From Pseudarthrobacter albicanus (GTDB lineage: Bacteria > Actinomycetota > Actinomycetes > Actinomycetales > Micrococcaceae), in contig NZ_JAGPOT010000011.1 of assembly GCF_018224015.1 (NCBI RefSeq), forward strand, positions 1-64,000: DNA of 64,000 bases. The letters run 5' to 3'. Positions 51,880 to 59,838 of the stretch are shown here, piece by piece. The notes beneath the pieces are model-generated. The model saw nothing but the letters and a program-made list of their open reading frames with translations. It was not told the DNA's origin and did not search any database. The translations under genes were made by a program, and so were the position numbers. The first letter of the stretch is position 1; the number at the start of each line of letters is the position of its first letter.

Positions 51880-53057
51880 CAGCGTGCACCTTCTTCAGAA
51901 GCGGCTTCCGCGGGGTCGCCGAAGGAAGCCAGGTAGCGGGAATAGTGGTCCTGCTGGCGGTCGAGCCAGGAATTGGGCGTGCTGTAGACGTGCTTGAAGA
52001 TGTCCAGGGGCTGCGGCTCGGGCATGTTGATGCAGCCGGCCCTCAGTTCCTTGGCCACGGCGTCCGCCTTCGCGGCGACGGCGGCTTCGAATTCAGTGCC
52101 GAACAGGCCCTTGCGGTCAAGCAGTGATTTCAGGCGTGCGATCGGGTCCTTCGCGGCCCAGTCCTCGAGCTCGTTGGCGTCCCGGTAACGGGTGGGATCG
52201 TCCGCCGTCGTGTGCGGGCCCATCCGGTAGGTGACGGCCTCGATGAACGTGGGGCCGCTGCCCCGGCGTGCCCGGTCGAGGGCGATGCGGGTTGCGGCCA
52301 TCACGGCCAGGACGTCGTTGCCGTCCACCCGCATGCTGGGGATGCCGAAGCCGGAGGCCCGGTCCGCGAGCTGGACGTGGGACTGCAGCCGGACCGGCTC
52401 CGAGATCGCCCAGTGGTTGTTCTGGCAGAAGAAGACCACCGGTGCCTGGAAGCTGGCCGCGAAGACCATGGCCTCGTTGGTGTCGCCCTCGCTCGTGGCA
52501 CCGTCACCGAAGTAGGCAACGGCGACCGAGTCGGCGCCGTCGTTCTGGATACCCATGGCATAACCGGTGGCATGCAGCGTCTGCGCGCCGATCACAATCT
52601 GCGTCGTTGCCATGTTCACGGTGTACGGGTCCCAGCCGGCGAAGGCGTTGCCCCGCCAGACGCGCACGATGTCCGTCAGGTCCACCCCGCGGCAATAGGC
52701 GACGCCGTTATCGCGGTAGCTGGGGAACACGAAGTCGTCCTCGCGGAGGGCCCGCGCCGAGCCGATCTGGGACGCTTCCTGGCCCAGCAGCGGCGGCCAC
52801 AGGGCGAGTTCGCCCTGGCGCTGAAGAGCGGTGGCCTCGGTATCGATCCGGCGGATGACCACCATGTCTTCGTAGAGCGAGCAGAGCTGTTCATCGCTGA
52901 CATCCTGGACCCAGGGGTCGAACTCGGGATGGCTGACTCGTTCACCCGCCGGGGTGATGAGCTGGACGAGATCCCCGCCCGTCCGGCTGGTGGATCCTGC
53001 ACTGTTTCCCGGGCCGCCGGCGGCAGCGCCGCCCCTGCCCGTTTCGTCCGTAATCAC
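51879..53057 (-). CDS. bkdA: 2-oxoacid dehydrogenase E1 alpha subunit
   Basis: The E1 alpha subunit (392 residues) decarboxylates branched-chain 2-oxoacids on thiamine diphosphate. The ThDP motif runs from GDGATSEGD at 184-192 to QNNHWAI with the paired Asn at 213-214. QRQGELALWPPLLGQEASQI, FPSYRDNGVAYCRGVDLTDI and AVTYRMGPHTTADDPTRYRD follow, the last being the phosphorylation-loop region. The start GTG at 53057 (VITDETGRGG) is the most reasonable; an extended frame to 53426 has no conserved residues. It heads the E1 alpha, E1 beta, E2 operon, divergent from an Lrp/AsnC gene across a perfect TGTGA-N6-TCACA site. Confidence 0.9.
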   Translation of the reverse strand: MITDETGRGGAAAGGPGNSAGSTSRTGGDLVQLITPAGERVSHPEFDPWVQDVSDEQLCSLYEDMVVIRRIDTEATALQRQGELALWPPLLGQEASQIGSARALREDDFVFPSYRDNGVAYCRGVDLTDIVRVWRGNAFAGWDPYTVNMATTQIVIGAQTLHATGYAMGIQNDGADSVAVAYFGDGATSEGDTNEAMVFAASFQAPVVFFCQNNHWAISEPVRLQSHVQLADRASGFGIPSMRVDGNDVLAVMAATRIALDRARRGSGPTFIEAVTYRMGPHTTADDPTRYRDANELEDWAAKDPIARLKSLLDRKGLFGTEFEAAVAAKADAVAKELRAGCINMPEPQPLDIFKHVYSTPNSWLDRQQDHYSRYLASFGDPAEAASEEGAR

Positions 53058-53153
53058 AGTTGTCCGCAACCTTCTGACGTCGTCTGACCGGCGCTGCCAG
53101 GACTCGTGATCCCGGTGCACGCCCGCCGCCCGGGCGCCGTTGCCCCGGATAAT

Positions 53154-53169
53154 TGTGACCCTACTCACA
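53154..53169. promoter_or_regulatory. TGTGA-N6-TCACA perfect CRP/GlxR-type site
   Basis: TGTGA and TCACA flank CCCTAC, extended to ATTGTGA and TCACAAT (53152-53158, 53165-53171). It lies 97 bp upstream of bkdA and 85 bp upstream of the Lrp gene. It matches the known cAMP-receptor consensus of enterobacteria and of corynebacterial GlxR. Confidence 0.65.
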
Positions 53170-53253
53170 ATGCTCATCGGGTACAACCACCCGCGGATAA
53201 GTTGAGCATTATGCCCTGTCCGGAGGCCAGCGACCGTGCTAATCTTGCGCATT

Positions 53254-53727
53254 ATGCAACCCTTGGATGGCACCGACACCCGGCTGCTTTCGGCCATGGC
53301 CCGAGATCCCCGGCGGACCGTCGTGGCCCTGGCCCAGAAGCTGGGCTTGTCCCGGAACACCGTGCAGGCGCGGATGGCCCAGCTGGAGAAGAAGCACGTC
53401 TTCCTCTCCTTCGAACGCCGCATCAACCCCGTCTCGCTCGGCTACCCGCTGATGGCGTTCATCTCCGTGCACGTCCAGCAGCAGAAGCTTGGCAAGCTGG
53501 CGGTGGAGCTGGCGGGCATCCCGGAAATCCTCGAGGGGTACGGCCTGACCGGCTCCGCCGACCTCCTGCTCCGCGTTGTTGCCCTCGACGCCGAGGACCT
53601 TTTCCGGGTCAACGGCAAGATCCTGGCCTGTGACGGCGTGGACCGGACGGATACGGCCCTGGCGATGGGCGAACTCATTCCCTTCCGGGTCCAGCCGCTG
53701 CTGGAACGGGCCTCCGCCGAGGGCTGA
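53254..53727 (+). CDS. Lrp/AsnC-family regulator (BkdR-like)
   Basis: The 157-residue protein has an AsnC-type helix-turn-helix (DTRLLSAMARDPRRTVVALAQKLGLSRNTVQARMAQLEKKHV) at residues 7-48 and the RAM ligand-binding domain. MQPLDGTD is the chosen start, six codons after an alternative. It is divergent from the 2-oxoacid dehydrogenase operon, in the position of BkdR, which activates bkd genes with branched-chain amino acids. An imperfect TTGCGCATTATGCAA palindrome lies over its start codon and may be an autoregulatory Lrp site. Confidence 0.9.
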   Translation: MQPLDGTDTRLLSAMARDPRRTVVALAQKLGLSRNTVQARMAQLEKKHVFLSFERRINPVSLGYPLMAFISVHVQQQKLGKLAVELAGIPEILEGYGLTGSADLLLRVVALDAEDLFRVNGKILACDGVDRTDTALAMGELIPFRVQPLLERASAEG

Positions 53728-53741
53728 GCGAGGCACGGACC

Positions 53742-53854
53742 GACGCTCCCTCACCTCCTGCGGGGCCTGGGCCGACGCTCCCTCACGTTTCGCGCCATGG
53801 GCGCGAAACGTGAGGGAGCGTCCGGCTCTACCGCGCGAGACGTGAGGGAGCGTC
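53742..53854. repeat. Nested palindromic repeats GACGCTCCCTCAC...GTGAGGGAGCGTC
   Basis: The inner element is a perfect inverted repeat of 23-bp arms (53774-53796 and 53800-53822) with an ATG loop. An arm begins GACGCTCCCTCACGTTTCGC. Two shorter outer arms, GACGCTCCCTCAC at 53742-53754 and GTGAGGGAGCGTC at 53842-53854, bracket it. The right outer arm codes for part of the actP C-terminus. It lies between convergent lrp-type and actP genes. Confidence 0.85.
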
Positions 53855-55487
53855 AGTGGCTGACGGCCTTTTCGGCGCCCACCCCGGTGAGGGAACGGAC
53901 TTCCATTTCGGCCTGCTTGGTGGTGTCCTCGAGTCTCTTGTCCAGCACCGTGCCCAGCCAGCCCAGCAGGAACGCGAGCGGGATGGAGACGAGGCCGGGG
54001 TTGCTGAGCGGGAAGATCGCGAAGTTTGCCCCCGGGATCATCGAGGTCTTGGTACCGGAGACCACCGGGGACAGCGCGATCAGGAGGATGGCCGAGCCCA
54101 GCCCGCCGTACATGCTCCACAGCGCGCCCCGGGTGGTGAACCTGCGCCAGAACAGCGAGTACACAATGGTGGGCAGGTTGGCCGAGGCGGCCACGGCGAA
54201 CGCGAGCGCCACGAGGAACGCGATGTTCTGGCCGTTGGCGAAGATGCCGCCGATGATGGCGAGGATGCCGATCACGACGACGGTGCGGCGGGCCACCTTG
54301 ACCTCGGTGTCGGCGTCGGCCTTGCCCTTGCCGCCGTCCCTGCCCTTGGCGATGACGTTGGCGTAGATGTCGTGGGCAAAGGACGCTGCCGCGGTGATGG
54401 TCAGGCCGGCAACCACGGCGAGGATGGTGGCGAAGGCCACCGCCGAGATGAAGCCGAGCAGCAGCGGTCCGCCCAGGTGGAAGGCGAGCAGCGGCGCCGC
54501 GGAGTTGACCCCGCCCGGAGCGGCCTTGATCGTGTCAGCGCCCACCAGGGCGGCCGCGCCGTAGCCCAGGACCAGGGTGAAGAGGTAGAAGATGCCGATC
54601 AGCCAGATCGACCACACCACGGATTTGCGGGCTTCCTTGGCGGTGGGGACCGTGTAGAAGCGCATCAGCACGTGCGGCAGGGCGGCGGTGCCCAGGACCA
54701 GGGCCAGGCCCAGGGACATGAAGTCGAGCTTGGTGGTCTCGGTCTTGCCGTACTGCAGCCCCGGGTTGAGCATGCTCGGGTTCTTGGAGGTTTCCACCGC
54801 GCCGCCGAGCAGGTCCGAGAGGTTGAAGCCGTAGATGGCCAGGACCCAGAAGGTCATCACCGCGGCACCCGCAATCAGGAGCATCGCCTTGATGATCTGG
54901 ACCCAGGTGGTGCCCTTCATGCCGCCGATCAGCACGTACATGATCATCAGCGCGCCGACGACGACGATCACCAGCGCCTGGCCGCCCCAGTCGCTGATGC
55001 CCAGGAGCAGGGAGATCAGGCTGCCCGCGCCGGCCATCTGCGCGAGGAGATAGAAGAAGCAGACCGCGAGCGTGGAAATGGCTGCCGCGATGCGCACCGG
55101 GCGCTGCTTGAGGCGGAACGAGAGCACGTCGGCCATGGTGAACTTGCCGGTGTTGCGCAGCAGTTCGGCGACGAGCAGCAGGGCCACGAGCCACGCAACG
55201 AGGAAGCCGATGGAGTACATGAAGCCGTCGTAGCCGTTGATGGCGATGGCGCCGGTGATGCCTAGGAAGGAGGCCGCCGAGAGGTAGTCGCCGGCGATGG
55301 CCGTGCCGTTCTGCGGGCCGGTGAAGGAACGCCCGGCCGCGTAGTAGTCCGCCGCAGTCTTGTTGTTGCGGCTGGCCCTGATCACGATCACCATGGTGAT
55401 GGCGACGAACAGGGCGAAGATGCCCATGTTCAGCAGGGTGGTGTCCTTGAGATCCGCAACGTTAACTGCGGGAACCATGAGTGTCAT
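53853..55487 (-). CDS. actP: Sodium/solute symporter, acetate permease ActP type
   Basis: The 544-residue SSS-family carrier has 13 predicted helices and the ActP-type start (DYYAAGRSFTGPQNGTAIAGDYLSAASFLGITGAIAINGYDGFMYS). Further on are MADVLSFRLKQRPVRIAAA and GAGSLISLLLGISDWGGQAL. Such carriers import acetate and related monocarboxylates. The gene follows a DUF485 protein with an ATGA overlap, the classic yjcH-actP arrangement. CRP/GlxR-like sites lie upstream of the operon. The C-terminal codons overlap a large palindromic repeat. Confidence 0.92.
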   Translation of the reverse strand: MTLMVPAVNVADLKDTTLLNMGIFALFVAITMVIVIRASRNNKTAADYYAAGRSFTGPQNGTAIAGDYLSAASFLGITGAIAINGYDGFMYSIGFLVAWLVALLLVAELLRNTGKFTMADVLSFRLKQRPVRIAAAISTLAVCFFYLLAQMAGAGSLISLLLGISDWGGQALVIVVVGALMIMYVLIGGMKGTTWVQIIKAMLLIAGAAVMTFWVLAIYGFNLSDLLGGAVETSKNPSMLNPGLQYGKTETTKLDFMSLGLALVLGTAALPHVLMRFYTVPTAKEARKSVVWSIWLIGIFYLFTLVLGYGAAALVGADTIKAAPGGVNSAAPLLAFHLGGPLLLGFISAVAFATILAVVAGLTITAAASFAHDIYANVIAKGRDGGKGKADADTEVKVARRTVVVIGILAIIGGIFANGQNIAFLVALAFAVAASANLPTIVYSLFWRRFTTRGALWSMYGGLGSAILLIALSPVVSGTKTSMIPGANFAIFPLSNPGLVSIPLAFLLGWLGTVLDKRLEDTTKQAEMEVRSLTGVGAEKAVSH

Positions 55488-55864
55488 TTTGCTGTCCCGA
55501 TCGCTGGATTGCCGTGCTGGTCGAACTCGTGGCCTTCGATCTCGTGGCGGATCTCGGAGGCAATGGGGTCAAGCTTCCGGTTCGAGTAGCTGACGTACCA
55601 GCCGGTGATGGCGAACGTGGACACGAACTGCAGCAGGCCCAGGATCAGGCCGATGTTGATGTTGCCCCAGACCTTGGTGGACATGAAGCCGACGGCGTAG
55701 TCGGCCAGCAGCACGTAGGCGAAGTACCAGAGCAGGAATGCTATGGCCATGGGAAAGACAAAGCTGCGGTGACGTTTGCGTAGTTCCTGGAACCGCTCCG
55801 TCGACTGGACTTCCTTGAAGTCCACGGCCGCCGCTGCGTCCGTTTCGTGGGCGTCGTGACCCAT
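55484..55864 (-). CDS. DUF485 membrane protein, partner of ActP
   Basis: The 126-residue protein has two helices (FVFPMAIAFLLWYFAYVLLA and NIGLILGLLQFVSTFAITGWYVSYSNRKL) and the DUF485 motif FQELRKRHRSFVFPM. DUF485 proteins are encoded with and may assist acetate symporters. The ATG has GAGGAGGAACG upstream. It overlaps actP by four bases. Downstream of the divergent promoter region, the pair is opposite to the LytS/LytTR operon. Confidence 0.9.
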   Translation of the reverse strand: MGHDAHETDAAAAVDFKEVQSTERFQELRKRHRSFVFPMAIAFLLWYFAYVLLADYAVGFMSTKVWGNINIGLILGLLQFVSTFAITGWYVSYSNRKLDPIASEIRHEIEGHEFDQHGNPAIGTAK

Positions 55865-55916
55865 CGTTCCTCCTCATTGAGACGGGTGAGTCCACACCGG
55901 CTGCACAGTCCGCCAA

Positions 55917-55932
55917 TGTGACTACAATCACT
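55917..55932. promoter_or_regulatory. TGTGA-N6-TCACT, CRP/GlxR-like site of the actP operon
   Basis: TGTGACTACAATCACT matches TGTGA-N6-TCACA at nine of ten defined positions. It lies 53-68 bp upstream of the DUF485 start in the divergent region shared with the LytS gene. Confidence 0.55.
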
Positions 55933-55943
55933 GTGCACAGTGA
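55928..55943. promoter_or_regulatory. TCACTGTGCACAGTGA perfect 16-bp palindrome
   Basis: A perfect palindrome with no spacer overlaps the right half of the CRP-like site. It lies between the DUF485/actP operon and the sensor kinase gene, and could bind the LytTR regulator or a dimeric repressor. Which protein binds is unknown. Confidence 0.55.
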
Positions 55944-56030
55944 CTGGCGCTACAATCCATAGCCTCCGTGCCCTGCGTCGCCCAACGGCCGGGATGCTGC
56001 GCCCAGCGGCACCGGCGGTACGCTGGCACC

Positions 56031-57203
56031 ATGCTGGACTCTCCCCTGCTTACCGCCGCCGCGGTGGCCGTGATCGCCATGGCGATCGCCGTCGTCGCCG
56101 CCGTCGGGCTGAAGGTCCTCCGTTCCTTCCGGGAGCTGGGCACCGATGCGGAACGGGCCACCTACAGGACGCTGCACGCGGCGTCCCGGGCGGGGCAGCA
56201 CCTGCGGACCGGCCTGAATCCGACCGGGGCGGCCAAGGCCAGCCGGCAGCTGCGCGGCCTGCTCGGCTGCGACGCGCTGGCGATCACCGACACGACGGGC
56301 GTGCTGGCGTGGGACGGCGCCGGCGAGGAGCTCAGGCCGCTGCTGATGGGCCTGGCGGCCGGGGTGCTCGACGGCGGCCCTACCGCCGTGATCCCGGCCG
56401 GGGCGGACCTGCAGCGCGCCGCGGTGATCGCCCCGATCAGGGCCGGCACCCGGGTGGTGGGCGTCGTGGCCGCGTTCGCCCCGGCGGCCGGCGCGGGCCT
56501 GGTCCGGGCCACGAGCGAGGTGGCCGACTGGGTGGCGGCGCAGGTGGAGCTGGCAGAGCTCGATGCCTCGCGCACCCTCCTGATGGAAGCCGAGGTCCGT
56601 GCGCTCCGGGCCCAGATCAGCCCGCACTTCATCTACAACTCGCTGAACGCGATCGCGTCCTTCATCAACACGGACCCGGTGCGGGCGCGGGAACTCGTCG
56701 TCGAGTTTGCCGACTTCACCCGCTATTCCTTCCGCCGGCACGGCGACTTCACGACGCTTGCCGAGGAGCTGCGCTGCATCGACCGCTACCTGCTGCTGGA
56801 GCGGGCCCGGTTCGGTGACCGCGTGCAGGTGAGCCTGCGGATCGCGCCCGAGGTGCTCAGCACCGTGATCCCCTTCCTGAGCCTGCAGCCCCTCGTGGAA
56901 AACGCGGTGCGGCACGGCCTGGAGGCCAAGGAGGGCCCCGGCCATATCTCCATCACGGCGAATGACTCCGGCGCCTTCGCCGAGCTGAAAATCGAGGATG
57001 ACGGCGTGGGCATGGATCCGGAACAGCTGCGCTCCCTGCTCGCCGGCCACAGCGAAGGCGACCACGTGGGGCTGCGCAACGTCGATGCCCGACTGCGGCA
57101 GGTCTACGGCGAGGACAACGGGCTGGTCATCGAGACCGCCCCCGGCGAGGGCACCCTGGTCACCATGCGTGTCCCCAAGTCGCAGCCCCGTCACGACGCC
57201 TGA
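56031..57203 (+). CDS. LytS-type sensor histidine kinase
   Basis: A 390-residue kinase with one N-terminal helix (TAAAVAVIAMAIAVVAAVGL) rather than the multi-helix LytS sensor. A GAF-like region follows (LLGCDALAITDTTGVLAWDGAG, VIAPIRAGTRVVGVVAAFAP). The His_kinase domain has RAQISPHFIYNSLNAIASFIN with the phosphoacceptor His199. The ATPase domain is PLVENAVRHGLEAKEGPG with DDGVGM. ATG 56031 is preferred to an upstream start because the upstream part enters the palindromic promoter region. It is followed by a LytTR regulator and a second SSS carrier, so it probably senses a carboxylic acid. Confidence 0.88.
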   Translation: MLDSPLLTAAAVAVIAMAIAVVAAVGLKVLRSFRELGTDAERATYRTLHAASRAGQHLRTGLNPTGAAKASRQLRGLLGCDALAITDTTGVLAWDGAGEELRPLLMGLAAGVLDGGPTAVIPAGADLQRAAVIAPIRAGTRVVGVVAAFAPAAGAGLVRATSEVADWVAAQVELAELDASRTLLMEAEVRALRAQISPHFIYNSLNAIASFINTDPVRARELVVEFADFTRYSFRRHGDFTTLAEELRCIDRYLLLERARFGDRVQVSLRIAPEVLSTVIPFLSLQPLVENAVRHGLEAKEGPGHISITANDSGAFAELKIEDDGVGMDPEQLRSLLAGHSEGDHVGLRNVDARLRQVYGEDNGLVIETAPGEGTLVTMRVPKSQPRHDA

Positions 57204-57255
57204 TCGAACCAGCAAACCGGCGCAGGTCAAAACGCCTCGGCAGTAGGCTGGGACC

Positions 57256-57975
57256 ATGATTAACGTCCTCGTCGCCGACGACGAGCTGCCCGCCGTCGAG
57301 GAACTGGCCTTCCTGCTCGGCCGTGATGACCGGATCGGCACCATCCACCGGGCCTCCTCCGGCGCCGAGGCCCTGCGCGCCCTGGAAGCCGGGGACGTCG
57401 ACGCCGTGTTCCTCGACATCCACATGCCGGCAGTATCCGGGCTCGACATCGCCAGGGTCATCGCCCGCAGCGCCCACCCGCCCGCCGTCGTCTTCGTCAC
57501 CGCGGACGAGGACTGCGCGCTGGAGGCGTTCGAGCTCGCGGCCGTGGATTACCTGCTCAAACCCGTGCGCGCCGAACGGCTGGCGAAGTCGGTCGGGCGC
57601 ATCAGCGAACTGCTGAAGGACGGCGCCCCGGCGCCGGAGATGATCACGGTGGACCTGGGCGGCACCACCCGGATGATCCGGCGCGAAGACGTCACCTACG
57701 TGCAGGCGCAGGGCGACTACGCCAGGCTCCACACCGCGGACGCGAGCTACCTCATCCGGGTGCCGCTCGCGGATCTCGAACAGCAATGGGCCGACGCCGG
57801 GTTCATCCGCACCCACCGCTCCTACCTGATCGCGCTGAACCACGTCAGCCATCTGAAACTGGCCGCGGCGAGCCCCAGCGTGACCGTGGCCGGGGCCGAA
57901 CTGCCCATCAGCCGCCGGCACCTGCCGGCCGTGCGGGAGAAGCTCCAGTCGACCCGGGTCCGGCCGCAGTCATGA
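57256..57975 (+). CDS. LytTR-family response regulator
   Basis: A 239-residue regulator with a receiver domain (VLVADDELPAVEELAFLL) and Asp54 in AVFLDIHMPAVSGLDI. Lys104 is in YLLKPV. A LytTR DNA-binding domain (TRMIRREDVTYVQAQGDYARLHTADASYLIRVPLADLEQQ, TFIRTHRSYLIALNHV-like) follows. LytTR proteins bind direct repeats upstream of genes for exporters, pyruvate uptake (BtsR) and others. It overlaps the next small membrane protein gene by four bases. It is likely to regulate the adjacent symporters. Confidence 0.9.
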   Translation: MINVLVADDELPAVEELAFLLGRDDRIGTIHRASSGAEALRALEAGDVDAVFLDIHMPAVSGLDIARVIARSAHPPAVVFVTADEDCALEAFELAAVDYLLKPVRAERLAKSVGRISELLKDGAPAPEMITVDLGGTTRMIRREDVTYVQAQGDYARLHTADASYLIRVPLADLEQQWADAGFIRTHRSYLIALNHVSHLKLAAASPSVTVAGAELPISRRHLPAVREKLQSTRVRPQS

Positions 57976-58349
57976 CCCGGGTCCGCGTCACCGCCCCGCG
58001 CGCCGGTGCACGGGGCGGCGCGGCGCTTCCCGTTGCGCGGTCGGCCGCCGATTCGCGCGAAGCCGCGGAGGAATCCGACGCCGGGCAGGTGTTTGTCCGG
58101 TCGCTGATCCGGTCGCAACTGCGGCTGGGCCTCGTGGTGGCCGGGGGCTTCCTGCTGATCCTGCTCGGCTTCCGGCTTATGCTCGGGCTGGTCCCGGGAC
58201 TGGCGGCATCGAAGATTGCCGGCCTTCCCTTCGACTGGGTCCTGCTCGGCGCCGGAATCTATCCCGTGATCGGACTCGGCGCCTGGCTGTACGTGCGGAC
58301 GGCGGCACGGAACGAGGCCCGGTACCGGGAGCTGGCGGGGGACAAATGA
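57972..58349 (+). CDS. DUF485-like small membrane protein
   Basis: The 125-residue protein has two helices (RLGLVVAGGFLLILLGFRLML and WVLLGAGIYPVIGLGAWLYVR), followed by RTAARNEARYRELAGDK. It resembles the DUF485-like companion of SSS carriers: an N-terminal soluble region, two helices and a charged C-terminus. It sits directly ahead of the second carrier gene (seven bases). Family assignment is by position and topology rather than by an exact motif. Confidence 0.65.
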   Translation: MTRVRVTAPRAGARGGAALPVARSAADSREAAEESDAGQVFVRSLIRSQLRLGLVVAGGFLLILLGFRLMLGLVPGLAASKIAGLPFDWVLLGAGIYPVIGLGAWLYVRTAARNEARYRELAGDK

Positions 58350-58356
58350 TGCGGCC

Positions 58357-59823
58357 GTGAACCCGGCCCTCGGCCTTGCGGCGTTCGCCGCCGTCTCGCT
58401 GGCCACCGTCGTCATCGGCTTCTACGGGTTGCGGATCTCCCGGACCACCGGGGACTTCTATGTGGCCTCACGGACCGTCCGGCCCTGGTGGAACGCCTCG
58501 GCGATCGGCGGGGAATACCTCTCCGCCGCCAGCTTCCTGGGCGTGGCCGGGCTGGTCCTGCTCTCCGGCACCGATGCCCTGTGGTTCCCGGTGGGTTTCA
58601 CCGCCGGCTACCTGATGCTGCTCCTGTTCGTGGCCGCTCCGCTGCGGCGTTCCGGCGCCTACACGATTCCGGACTTCACCGAGGCGCGGCTCGAGTCGCG
58701 GGCGGTCCGCCGGGTCACGAGCGTCGTGGTGGTGCTCGTCGGGTGGCTCTACATTGTCCCGCAGCTTCACGGGGCTGGCCTGGCCATCCGGACCACCACG
58801 GGACTGCCGGCCTGGGTCGGGCAGGTGGCTGTGGTCGCCGTCGTCTGCGTCACCGTGGTGGCGGGCGGGATGCGTTCCATCACCTTCGTCCAGGCATTCC
58901 AGTACTGGCTGAAACTCACGGCGCTGGCCGTCCCGCTCCTGTTCATCTTCTTTGTGCTCGCCGGCACCGGCGCCCCTGCCGTGGCGGACGCCGCCGTGAA
59001 TCCCACGGGCGCGGCCCCGGCCGGGCCCTACCAGAGCATCTCCCTGTTCGTGGCCCTGCTGTTCGGCACGCTCGGGCTGCCGCATGTCCTGGTGCGGTTC
59101 TATACGAATCCGGACGGCCAGTCGGCGCGCCGGACCACCCTGATTGTGCTGGGCCTGCTCTCGGTCTTCTACCTGTTTCCGACGGCGTACGGCCTGACCG
59201 GGCGCATGTTCGCGCCCGGGCTGGCCCGGAGCGGCCACGCGGATGCCCTCGTGCTGCTGCTGCCGGGCCGGATGATCGGCGGGACGGCCGGCGACCTGTT
59301 GTCCGCCCTCGTCGTGGCCGGGGCGTTCGCCGCGTTCCTCTCCACGACCTCGGGCCTCGTGGTCTCGCTCGCGGGCGTGATCAGCCAGGATGTGCTCGGC
59401 GGCAGCGTGCGGGGCTTCCGGCTGGCGGCGCTGGTCTCCGCGATCGTGCCGCTGGGGTTCGCCTTCATGACAGAGTCCATGGCGCTGGCCGGAACCGTGG
59501 GGCTCGTGTTCGCGTTCACCGCGTCCGCCATCTGCCCCGTGCTCCTGCTGGGCATCTGGTGGCGGGGGCTGACGGACGCGGGCGCGATTGCCGGCATGGT
59601 GACCGGCGGTGTGCTCTGCGGCGGGGCCATGGTGGCCGGGTCGCTGCTGGGTGCCGCCGGGACGCCGTCGTGGCTCGCGCAGCCCGCCGCGTGGACGGTC
59701 CCGGCCGCGTTCGCCGTCGTCATTCTGGTGTCCCGGGCCACGAAGAGCCGGGTGCCGCGGACGATCACGCGGCTGATGACCCGGCTCCACAGCCCGGAAC
59801 GGCCGCTGGCGACCGAGCGCTGA
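58357..59823 (+). CDS. Sodium/solute symporter (SSS family), second copy
   Basis: A 488-residue carrier with about 13 helices. RISRTTGDFYVASRTVRPWW, NASAIGGEYLSAASFLGVAG and FTEARLESRAVRRVTSVVVV resemble the first carrier (actP) without being close. Typical sodium-site residues in the first and eighth core helices appear present. The start is GTG 58357. It belongs to an operon of sensor kinase, LytTR regulator, small membrane protein and carrier. Candidate substrates are short monocarboxylates such as acetate, propionate or pyruvate; inference only. Confidence 0.85.
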   Translation: MNPALGLAAFAAVSLATVVIGFYGLRISRTTGDFYVASRTVRPWWNASAIGGEYLSAASFLGVAGLVLLSGTDALWFPVGFTAGYLMLLLFVAAPLRRSGAYTIPDFTEARLESRAVRRVTSVVVVLVGWLYIVPQLHGAGLAIRTTTGLPAWVGQVAVVAVVCVTVVAGGMRSITFVQAFQYWLKLTALAVPLLFIFFVLAGTGAPAVADAAVNPTGAAPAGPYQSISLFVALLFGTLGLPHVLVRFYTNPDGQSARRTTLIVLGLLSVFYLFPTAYGLTGRMFAPGLARSGHADALVLLLPGRMIGGTAGDLLSALVVAGAFAAFLSTTSGLVVSLAGVISQDVLGGSVRGFRLAALVSAIVPLGFAFMTESMALAGTVGLVFAFTASAICPVLLLGIWWRGLTDAGAIAGMVTGGVLCGGAMVAGSLLGAAGTPSWLAQPAAWTVPAAFAVVILVSRATKSRVPRTITRLMTRLHSPERPLATER

Positions 59824-59838
59824 AACCGGCGGCGGACG

